Shown: positions 34,360-44,700 of the stretch, piece after piece
How positions within the stretch are numbered: the first letter of the stretch is position 1
How the letters are laid out: each line of letters opens with the position of its first letter
NCBI GenBank assembly: GCA_003550305.1
Contig: QKYT01000739.1
Location: forward strand, 5,145-54,912
Direction of reading: 5' to 3'
DNA: 49,768 bases
Source: Glomus cerebriforme
Taxonomy: Eukaryota; Glomeromycota; Glomeromycetes; Glomerales; Glomeraceae
The notes under the pieces: generated by a model
Seen by the model: the letters and a program-made list of their open reading frames with translations, nothing else
Database searches by the model: none
What the model was told of the DNA's origin: nothing
Program-made: the position numbers and the translations under genes

Positions 34360-37300
34360 ATGTCAGACTCTTTCTTCGGCTTCGATACTACTTTACCACC
34401 ATTAAACTCTGACCAATTAACTGGCTTGGGGGAAGATATTGGTGGGCAAAAGGACGAAACCGAGGAGGAGCTGGAGAGGAAGTTTAAAGATTTTTCTCTC
34501 GTTTCAGGGGAAGACTTTGGGGTTTTTGACGATGAGCAAAACTTTTATTTGAGTGAACAACAATTAGAAGAAACAGGGGACGATTTGAATGACGAAACTT
34601 TTGGAAATGTTGGAGATATTGGTGCGTTTACAAGTTTTAAGTTTGGATCATTTTGCTTTTGAATTTAGAATTTTTCTTACGGCTTCAATTTTTAAAATTC
34701 TAAAGTACTCTTAACCTGATTCCGATTCTTAGGCCAAGACTTTGATTATACGAAGAATACTGCAAAAATAGTAGAATCTATACAAAAAGAAGAAGAAATT
34801 TACGTCACTCGAAGGGAAAATAATAACAATTCAGAAAATGTTGATGGTATGACGTGTTTTTATTTTATCGCGTTTCTGATCTGGTTTATGTTGTAGTTTT
34901 TAATACATCAAAAAATTTCTTTCTAGAACAAAATAATCGTAGGCCATCTTATGCTGCGTTATGGGGAAATGATTCAAATGGTATAGTTAATGGACATTCG
35001 AAAGAAGTAATAATTACTCCACCATTACCAGAGGTATTGATTTTTTTTCTTTTTTTTTGTGAATATTATTATTATAATATTTTAGTAATTTATTCTAAAT
35101 AATAATAATAGTCACCTATAAGTCCTTCGATATGGGGAACATTCCATTCGCCGTCAACCCGTAAAGGTGCGATTCTAAAAGTGAATTATTTTCATTAGAA
35201 GTTTTACTTAATAACAATGGTTTCCATTAACAACTTTTTCTTGATTTCTGAAAATTTTTCCTTGTAATTGACCAAATTTTCTTTTTATTAGACTCTCTTA
35301 CTCTTGTCCAAGACAGTACTATACCTCAGCGTTACACTCCACCCCAGACATCCCCCCCACCTCCTGGCTTTGGACTATCATCACATCCTTCCAGTCGTAT
35401 GCCAATGTCTCTTGAAGAAATTGAAGCACAACTACACAGACAAGCTGGTTTACCAGAAAAAAAAATGTTGAGCTTGGCTGAAGTTGAGGCTGCCATAATG
35501 GGTATAAATGGACGTCCACAACAACTACCTATTCATTCCGCGGCAGAGGCTATTTACAGAGAACAAGAAACTATTGCTTATCTTGAACAGGAAACGGCTC
35601 TCCGTGAACAAGAAGCTATACTGTATCATAGAGAACGGAAGAGACGAGAAAAGCAACGAAAGTTAGCTGAAATGGTAATATTTTTGACTTCATATTTAAT
35701 TTTTTATCATGAATAAATTTATTAATAAATTTTATTTTAATTTAGTCCAGGTATAATGGTCTTATGACACAAAGTGATAAAGACTGGATCAATAAAATTC
35801 AGATATCTCAACTTGTGACGGACGACCCCTATGCAGATGACTTTTATTATCAAGTTTATACAGCCATAAGAAACCGACAAACACAGTCTCAAACGTCTGC
35901 TTTTTCGCCGCATGGTGGAGCTGGATTCATGGGACATGAACGAGGAAGACACCGTAGTAGGGGATCAGAAAGTGGATTATTGAAAATGCAGCAACAGGTC
36001 TTGAGAATAGTAAATGATGCCAGAAGAAAACCAAAACTAACTCAGCGTAAGAAGTCCAGTTTATTTTTTATATATAATTTGCGAAAAATTTTTTTTTATT
36101 AAAGTAAAACGTATTTTTTGTTACATTAGTATCACTTGAGGGTGCTTTGGGTAAAATTGCACTTAATTCCGTTCGTAATCCTAGACAATTATTACAGGTT
36201 TCGTCTAAGCATAATGATACACATCAACATGCGGGACCGAGTGGTGGAAACCATCAACAACACCAAAAAATCCCATCAATTTCATCTCACGGCATCATAG
36301 ATCATAGAAAAGTTCTGCGATCTATCGAGAATGTATACACAGCCGTACTTGCTTTAGAAGAGTTAAGAAGAAATCAACCACCATTACCAAGACCATATGC
36401 TGATCATGAACGGGAGGCTATTGAAAAATGGTACGTAATAATTCTTTCTTAAAAGAATATGCGTATATATTTTTTAATTGTATTATCTAATTATTTTTTG
36501 GTTTAGGAATGAAGAGTACACAGAATTAGCGAAAACAATGTGGGAAGAACTAAGAGTTACAGAAATGATCGGTGTTAGGTAGAATGGAATATTAAATTTA
36601 CTTTTAATCGAAAACAATTAATCCCGTATACTAACTTTTTTGTTTATTATAAATCCATATTCAAAAAGTTATCCTCATCCATTCATTAGTATACTTTCCG
36701 TTGCAAAAGGAAAAAAAGTAATTCCGCGTGTACTGCGACATTGTCTCCCTGATCAAGTTCTTGCATTAATTACCATGTTGGTTGCCAATTTTGAAACACT
36801 TGATGTTTGTAAGGGTGCGATTTGGGGACCTCAAGGAATAGTTAGTGCTGCAATGTTAGAGGAAGTTGAATTATATATGAACACTGTTGTTCCACCTCTG
36901 TTACAATTTGTAGCAGAGGCACCAATGAGAATTGTACTTGGGTTATTTGGGTTGTTTGTTGAAAGGAATAATCTTGTGTGGGTGGCAAGAAGTAAGGTAT
37001 GATTATAGTTAACCTAACTATTCTGTAAATGTTTTGTATTTTAAATTGTACTTTGTTTTAAAGTTATGATTTTATAAATAAATAGTATTTATTATAGGTA
37101 TTTATATATAACTTTACAATTTGATTTAGGTTGGTTTAGCTTTTTTAACGATGTTTTTGAGCCGCACTGAAATACTAAAACAAGGTGGTGGTGCTATGCA
37201 AGGGCTACCTTTACCGGAAGAGCTAGAATTGTTACAATGGTAATAAAATTTTCCTTTTTTTTTACGATTATTATTTTATTCCTGTAATTAATAATATTAT

Positions 37301-37805
37301 TATAAATTACATAGGCAAGAATTATACAATCGACTATTCAACATATTGCAAAATCATTTCCTGTCATTGTTTCCACCATTTAATATTGGAATAGACGATA
37401 TGTATGTATGGCAATTTCTTGCGGCGATGGCTGTCGGTGCATCTACCGATCAGCAACATATTTTAGTAACCGAAGTAAGGTAAGAAAATTTTATGAGTTA
37501 TGTTCATATTATTTATTATTACACAGAATATTAGGACTATGCGGAATTTAAGTGGTGTTTTTTTATATTGGCCGATTATTTTTATGTTGATATAAATATT
37601 TATCGATATTTAACGTTCCCGTTCAATAACCTACAATTACTCATAAGTATGACTAATATATATATATTTTTATAATAGGGAACGAGTGTTAGATACTGTA
37701 ATACAGGCTTCAAGGCTTACACCAGATAAAGCATCACATAAAATTGCCAATGTTAATTTATTTTTAAACGCATTGGGTCTTGACGCATCACAACTCAAAA
37801 TTTAA
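34360..37805 (+). CDS. PAT1: mRNA decapping activator Pat1
   Basis: Twelve exons: 34360-34621, 34733-34846, 34927-35033, 35112-35166, 35292-35674, 35746-36046, 36130-36430, 36507-36578, 36669-36996, 37130-37239, 37315-37479 and 37679-37805, 2325 nt, 774 residues (yeast Pat1 is about 800). The N-terminus MSDSFFGFDTTLPPL is the FFGFD-type motif that contacts the DEAD-box helicase Dhh1. A Pro-rich and Gln/Glu-rich middle follows (TPPQTSPPPPGFGL, IYREQETIAYLEQETALREQ). LMTQSDKDWINKIQISQLVT marks the start of the conserved mid-domain. The C-terminal helical domain (SYPHPFISILSVAKGKKVIP, RVLRHCLPDQ, FVERNNLVWVARSKVGLAFL) binds Lsm1-7 and decapping factors. Pat1 acts in P-bodies to stimulate Dcp1/2 decapping after deadenylation and repress translation. 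All intron phases close. Confidence 0.93.
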
Positions 37806-38835
37806 ATAAAAATATTTTTAAGAACTGTTTGTTTATTATTTACAAAAAAAAAAAGACAATAATAATAATTTACATCTGATGTATTATATAAAGAAACAAA
37901 TAAAATCAAGAGATTGTTGAAGTAATTTTTTTTTGTGTACTATTGGTACATGCGCCACAATCTATTTATTTAAAAGTGAATATGATTGTTAAAAATAATT
38001 CAGCTAATTTAAACAAAATACATTAAGAAAGATTTGCTTATTTATCATTTCATAACAATTTGGCATTTAGACATTTATAAAATCTTTATCATACTAAAAA
38101 TGCACAATCTTAAATCCCTTGTTCTGTAGCTCAAATAACTAATATGGATTGTAACAATATCATCTCTAATGCAAACTTCTAGAGAGTAAAAGTTGTTTAA
38201 CATATTTAAAATTTGCTCAAAATGTTTGGTGGAAATGCTGTTACCAAAAATTCAAGAAAGCTACAAGATAACTTTTCTTTGTAAAATCACAATAAAGGTT
38301 GATGGCAATCTCCATCTTTTGCAAATTTGATAATGCCACTGGCTTATAATTTCAAAATCATAATTCTTTACCATCAAATTTATTAAAACTTGTTATCATA
38401 AATATTTTTTTGAAATATTTTGAACTTTTAGAATAAGATAGAATCAAATATATTGGTATGTACAGCTGATTCTACTACTTTAAAGTTTCATTTATTTGCA
38501 AAGGTACATACATAAGGAGAAAAGGAATCTATATTTGAATTTGGCTGCTAGGGATTTATAGTTTTTAACATTTATTTCTCTGAATTTAGTTAGATTATAT
38601 AGTTACATGAATTTGTTTGATTGAAATTAATAAATGAAAGTTTCTGACAAAAAAAAAAATCTATCATATATCCGATATATATAACTGATAATGATAACAA
38701 TAACAAAGTAACTGAATTAATATATAAGGTAAACAGTCGTATTAAAACATGCGCCGTATTGCCACTTTTACTACATTTTGTGTTACAATAAAATTATTTA
38801 AATAAGGATCTTTTTACTTTCCGCCCGGTTTCAAC
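37806..38835. other. intergenic between PAT1 and Bdp1-like gene
   Basis: AT-rich sequence containing the PAT1 3' flank and, from about 38700, the upstream region of the next gene. No further gene recognised. Confidence 0.6.
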
Positions 38836-40314
38836 ATGGAGACAAAAAAGAATAGAATTTTGTTACGTCCTCGTGCGGCGAAGAAACGCGGTAATCCGAT
38901 TTTTATTTCTTCGCAAACAATACCTGACCGAGAGCCTGTACCAATAATTATACTTGAACCTGAAGCTTTAACTCGTGTTAATGAAGTAATTGCATCGGAA
39001 CAAAGTTATTCGTCCGCCGAATGTTTAACTACATTACCAAATAAACGAAGTAATATTCCGAAAGAAGACATTTCTGAATTGACCGAGCCAGATACACATC
39101 GTCCTCAGCTCAAACGACAACGAATGAATGACGATGTCTTGCGTGATAAATGTGAAGAGCATGAATCTTTTGTTATGTCTCTTCCTTTATCTGCATTTGA
39201 AAAACGGCTTGACTATAGCTCAAGGTGCGCCGATAATAAATGTCGTCCCGGTACGATGGCTTTAACTGGAGAAATTCATCCTAAAGAAATTTCGCTATCA
39301 GCTGTCAATCATTCGCCAGAAGGTGGTAGTGGACGATATGGTGGAATGTTGATGTTTAAAGCGCTCGACACAGTATTCGACAACAAATGGGGCTTCGGAA
39401 ATGGCCCTAAAAAAGACTTTCCTGAAGTCGACAAAGCCGCCGAAGGGTCAAAAGAAGTACAATTGCGAGCCGAAGAATCTAGTGACATCATCGAGAACGT
39501 TGATGATGGAAAACGTGCAAGAGAAAAAAGAGTCTGCGAGTCGGTCTTCGAGCTTGTGCGCCTGATGGAGCTAAGACGTGTCGGCCTGGTGAAACCTCCA
39601 AAGAATCCATCCAAACATATTCAACTTATAGAGGAGATTAGAAAATGTACGGCGAATTTATGTAATAAATCATTTTCGAATAATTGTATCTCTACCCAAA
39701 CTCATCCTGTTTTCGAAATATCTCCAGTGGTGAATCAAGAAACTTCTACCGTTAAAGATTTCGAACCGATTCCAGTTGAGGATTCATGTTCCACTGTAGA
39801 GCATGACGAACAAGTATCTTCTGTAGATTATTCACATACCGCAAATATTACTTCTCCAGCACGAGAAGACAACGAAGATGATGTTTCTCATGAACGGCCT
39901 ATATTGAAGAGAAGAAAAAAGCAATTAAATTCTTGGAAAGATATTCACGAGGAATCAAAGGATGACAAAAAAGGGGCATCTTTTAAAGATAGATTAAATC
40001 CTATAGCAGCAGCAGAATATGAGGAGATGGAGGTCGTAGAACTAGATGTATATGACGAACTACCGAATCAATTTAGGTCCGATATGCCTAAAGAATTTAC
40101 TCGTCGTTGGTCCACTCAAGATACAGAAGAATTCTATAAATGCATTGCACTTTTAGGGTTGGACTTCGGTAGAATTGCGACGGTGATGAAAAGAACTCAG
40201 AAACAGATCACGAACAAATATAAGACCGAACAAAAGAACAATAATCAACGTCTCCACAATGCGTTGATTCGGCAAGAAGAATTCTTTGAATATAGAAAAA
40301 AATATAGATTTTAA
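38836..40314 (+). CDS. TFIIIB subunit Bdp1-like SANT-domain protein
   Basis: A single uninterrupted frame of 492 residues from METKKNRILL. The first 400 residues are charged and low in recognisable structure, with basic stretches (RPRAAKKRG, RPILKRRKKQ) likely to be nuclear localisation signals. The C-terminal SANT/Myb domain begins near residue 422 (TRRWSTQDTEEFYKCIALLG, LDFGRIATVMKRTQKQITNK) and is followed by a basic segment, YKTEQKNNNQRLHNALIRQ. The pattern RWS-x-x-(D/E)TE-x-FY and the following QIxNKYK are typical of Bdp1 (B''), which with Brf1 and TBP places RNA polymerase III on tRNA and 5S genes. It ends only about 18 residues after the SANT and basic segment. The absence of introns contrasts with its neighbours. 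A different SANT protein is possible but less likely. Confidence 0.75.
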   Translation: METKKNRILLRPRAAKKRGNPIFISSQTIPDREPVPIIILEPEALTRVNEVIASEQSYSSAECLTTLPNKRSNIPKEDISELTEPDTHRPQLKRQRMNDDVLRDKCEEHESFVMSLPLSAFEKRLDYSSRCADNKCRPGTMALTGEIHPKEISLSAVNHSPEGGSGRYGGMLMFKALDTVFDNKWGFGNGPKKDFPEVDKAAEGSKEVQLRAEESSDIIENVDDGKRAREKRVCESVFELVRLMELRRVGLVKPPKNPSKHIQLIEEIRKCTANLCNKSFSNNCISTQTHPVFEISPVVNQETSTVKDFEPIPVEDSCSTVEHDEQVSSVDYSHTANITSPAREDNEDDVSHERPILKRRKKQLNSWKDIHEESKDDKKGASFKDRLNPIAAAEYEEMEVVELDVYDELPNQFRSDMPKEFTRRWSTQDTEEFYKCIALLGLDFGRIATVMKRTQKQITNKYKTEQKNNNQRLHNALIRQEEFFEYRKKYRF

Positions 40315-40824
40315 TGACAATGCCAAATAAGTCGTTGCTGAATAGGGTTAATGCGTTTGATTCCAAAATGCACCTAGTTGAGAAATGAGAAGATTAGATG
40401 AAATCATTTGATTTTCCACGGTTTGTGATTAGTCGACGTTTAGCCTCTGAGGAACGGTCCAGTGGAATAATTCTGTTTGTGTTAATAATCTTCATCTATT
40501 GTTTGCAATATACCTAGAAGTAAAACAAGTTTCTAATGTTTCTCACGGAAAGGTTATAAATGGAACAAATAATTCAAATAGAAAATAAATTTATTACCGA
40601 TCATTTTGTAGTAAGATTAAGTGATTCATATTTAAGTAATATTTGAAGAGGCGTAAAAGGACTTTTAACATGCGGGTGATAAGCAAAGTGATTGGTATAT
40701 TGTGCGGAAGAAAAAGATATTTATAAAAATTGGCGAATCGAGTGTATGAAATTCATTATAGAATATCATCAATTTATAAAAAAATGACCGTATCATCTTT
40801 GAAAGATAGAACTTCATACAAATC

Positions 40825-40906
40825 CTATTGTTTTTCCTGTCCAGCTAACACACCAACCGCTGCTCCTTCCATACCTCCTTGGAATGAGCCAGCATGCGGA
40901 TCAAAG
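40825..40906 (-). pseudogene. possible terminal exon fragment, unknown protein
   Basis: On the minus strand, after an ATAAG acceptor-like site, 82 bases read FDPHAGSFQGGMEGAAVGVL then AGQEKQ and a TAG stop. The Gly/Ala-rich composition and lower A/T content look coding, but no upstream exon with a compatible donor was found. It may be the last exon of a small gene or a relic. Confidence 0.3.
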
Positions 40907-41355
40907 CTTATGATTTAGAATAACGGAAAAGTACAAAAAATGATTGTAGCTCCCGCCAAAATGTTAGAGTTGAAATGATATTAGAAAATAATATCATTAT
41001 AGAGAAAAATAGTCTTTGTGCTTGGGGTTGAGTATATGCATTGGAAAATTTTAATTACGAAAATTTGCAGGAAGTCAACATACTGGATGTAATTAGGTTC
41101 CTAATGGTAGCTGTTCTAAGAGATGTAGCGTTTTTTAATTATATGCATCAAATATTCATTTCAAAGGAGAAATGAATAAGGAAATCGCGTGGTCTTAATC
41201 TGGAGATCTGAGGATTATATTTAAGCTATTTGCGTCCATAAGTTAGTTACGTAATAATGTGGGTTTAAATAATTGATATCATTATTATCGAAAAAAGAAT
41301 TTTCAAAATACTCATAATTATACAGTAATATAATTTATTTAGTAAACAATGAAAA

Positions 41356-41475
41356 GTTGACAACGTACACGGTCGAGTACTTTGTAATCCCAACAGATCA
41401 GAAACTCGCCGCTTAAAATACCGTGGCGATGTATACATGGAGTTCCGTTACACCACCTTAATGCCTAATTGTTAG
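41356..41475 (+). pseudogene. possible C-terminal coding fragment, unknown family
   Basis: The plus strand reads DNVHGRVLCNPNRSETRRLK then YRGDVYMEFRYTTLMPNC and a stop, preceded in frame by a TGA at 41350. The amino-acid composition is protein-like and the region is less AT-rich than its surroundings. I vaguely recall similar tails in Rhizophagus proteins but cannot name the family. Confidence 0.35.
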
Positions 41476-41702
41476 GAATATTTACACCCAAACGATGTCT
41501 ACAATTTCTAAAATAAATTCGTAAAGCAATAAAAATATATATTGATTTGATAAGTGACTTTTTGTTACTTTTTACTTCATTCAATTTAATATTGTCTTTC
41601 TATTAAGCAATCGAAGGAAATGAGATACCATAAATCGAACTTTTTCTAAAAGTACATTAAGATACTTTATTCATGATCATTATTAAAAGTTTTTTTACAA
41701 TA

Positions 41703-44700
41703 TTATGTCTGCTCTCCATTAATTAATGATTGTATTTTTTGTTGATATTCTTCATTTAATTCGGAACATAATTGAACAAAATTATTTTCATTTTGCATTG
41801 CACAATGACGGAAAAAATCCGTAAGGTAATCCTATAATAGATTAAATTGAATTGAATTAATATATTATCATTTTGAATTTTTTTTTCAATCTTAAAAAAT
41901 TAATGTTATTACTCTAAGGTTCATAAGATAAACAGGATCTTCTTTTATTTCTGGGTCATCATCAACATCGTCAAGATCTTTTCCTCTATCTAGATATTCT
42001 AAAAATGTGTGTAAAAAAATATATATATATATATATTCAGAATTTACTCTAAAACTGTTAGAAGCACATCAATATACTACCGGAAAGAACAACATAATCT
42101 TCGGCTGGAGCAAACGGGGAAGGTTCTTCTACATCTTCCCATTCATCGCACTTAGATAAAATAATTTAAATTATTTAGAATAAATTTCATTATAAAAAAA
42201 TAAAATTCTATTGTAACTTTCTTACACCATCATCAGTTTCGACACTGTCTTCATCGTCATATTCTTCATAATCTCGTTTTATATCACTATCTGATGAATT
42301 TTGAAGGTCCGAGATAAGTAATTTAATTATCTTTACATTAGCGGAAACGTAGGTATACTGGTCAGGATCTACAAGATTAATAAAATGTTGAAATTGATAT
42401 AATAGCTAAATTGTGACAGAAATTTATACTTAATGTAACATACCCTTTCGCGTTCTTGACCGAGTCATAATCCCTTTAAATTTTTTTAAAAAAAAAAATT
42501 TAAAATCAAAAATTATTTTGATAATATTATATTGAATTAAATACATACTAGAGGAATTCGTGACAACCAAATCACCTTTAACTTGAATACCTTGTATTCG
42601 TGGATCTCCGGAAAGAAATAATTTAGATAATGCAATGGCACTATAAAATGATATCTTGTAAGAAAATTGATAAATAAAATAGCAATTAATGAATTAATTC
42701 ATACCTAACTTTAATACTATAATACCCCTGAAAACTTTCGTGATTTTCAAGCCAAGTATTAAGTAATATTTCTAGACCACTTCGTCCATTGATATCCAGT
42801 GTGCTCAAGAATTCAACAACTGTGGATAACTGGTTTAGCATTAAGTGAGCAAATATCATAACTAACGACTATAAATTATGAAAAAAATATCGCTCGATTG
42901 ATCAATATCCATGATAGAATCGATCATGAAAATATGAAAAACAAGAATATAGGATGAAAGTATAATACCTGTATGAAAGTAGCGGTTTTGGCTCCTTCTA
43001 ACTTGGTAGCAGCTGCTTTGAGTAAATCTGGAAGTACAGGCACGATTCTATTACCCGCCTTTTAAATAATTAAAAGATATATAAAAAAATTTACTATCAC
43101 ATAAATCATAACACATTTTTTTCCATATATTACCTTTTTAATGAGTTTAACTACTAGATCGCCAAGAAACCCAGCGGATTCACTCTCCTTTGGTTGAAGG
43201 GCCTTTGCAATATATTGTATTACATAATCTAAGCCTGTTTTTCCAGATGTATCCGTCCTAAATTAAAGGACAATTAATAATAATGAATTAAATATTCATG
43301 AGAAAAGAAAAACCATACCATTGTGCAATATGTTCACAATCTTTTTGTATAAAGTATTTCAAGCAAACTTCACCGCTCTATAAATAAATAATTTCAATTA
43401 GACAATTGTTTTTTTTTTCCTTTTTATGCACATAATAGTTCTCAAGAAAATGTTTACAGACCTGTAATATACTTCTATCTTCATGCATTAACATTAAATG
43501 TATTAATGAAGGAAATATGTGTTCTACGTACGAAGGAGGCAAAGGTGATGGACCACCTTTAACTAAACTTGCTATTAAATCTATTGCTGACTATGTCAAA
43601 GTGAAAAATTCTAAATTAATAAATAATACTTTGTTCTTTTAAAAAAAAAAAAAATCATAAATGTTTATAGTGTACTACCGAAATTGCTGCAGAATCAGTA
43701 ACATTGTTTATTATATTAACTAAGGACGGTAATGCTCTGGCTTGAAACGCCGCGTAAGCAGTTGTATTGCTTGCTAAAGATTCAAAAAGATCCGTTATAA
43801 CAGAAGCAATAAGATGGTCTGAAATATAAAATGTATTGACATTAACATAACGCATACAATAGATATTTAGTAAGCGATAAAAATCAATAGAAAGAATAGT
43901 ACCAGTAGGGTTTTTCATCCATACATCAATTACCAAGGGTCCTATCACATGTTCATATCCAGCTGTTACCTCATTATTTATCTAAACAAAAAAAAAAGTG
44001 CTCATCAGTATAAAAAAAAAAATAAATAAATCGAGTCGAAGTTTATTTATATGTTGCGGTTTAATACTTTGATTGCAAACTCCAAAGTTTCTAATACTAA
44101 AATTAAAGAATCTTCTGATGTAACATTCAAAAGAGTTGCTACTGCTTCAATTATATTAGATTGATACGGTGCTACGTATTGTGTATCCAAATGACGACAG
44201 AAGCTAATATAGTATTAGTTAAAATAAACAAATGAAATACAGAAATTTCATAAAATAATATATTAAATATCAAGAATGTATATACTTTTGTAACGCCCGT
44301 AAAGCGGATACTTTGACAGGAATGGATTCAATTCGTTGGATGGCTTCAACAGTCGCAGCGACATATCGTGATGCAAATTCTTCAGATAAGAATGTAGCAA
44401 ATTGACTGGAAAACACAATTGCCCGTCCTTGAAGAAAAGGATTTTCTTTAAAACAAAAAAGTTTTAATTAGAATTTATAATTTAATTTAGACTGATAAAT
44501 TATACTAAAGCATACCTACCTGTTGCAGTAATATGTTTAAACACAACGTGTTCAAACAGTCCAGAAAGGTCAAAATTCACTTTTGATTCTTGAATCATTG
44601 ATAAGAAGTCATCAGAAACATATCCAATTGCTTTTAGACAAGCTTCTTGCATTTTCCACCTAAATTGCAAAAAATGTAAATTTATCAATTGGGAAACAAT

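Larger units (their letters stand above)
40315..41702. other. intergenic with two orphan coding-like fragments
   Basis: Between the Bdp1-like gene and importin-9. The base composition is locally less AT-rich around 40825-40906 and 41356-41475, which are listed separately. The rest shows nothing recognisable. Confidence 0.55.

Noticed and set aside
39309..39614. Minus-strand frame of 101 codons
   Set aside because: Antisense shadow of the uninterrupted Bdp1-like frame, with no domain.
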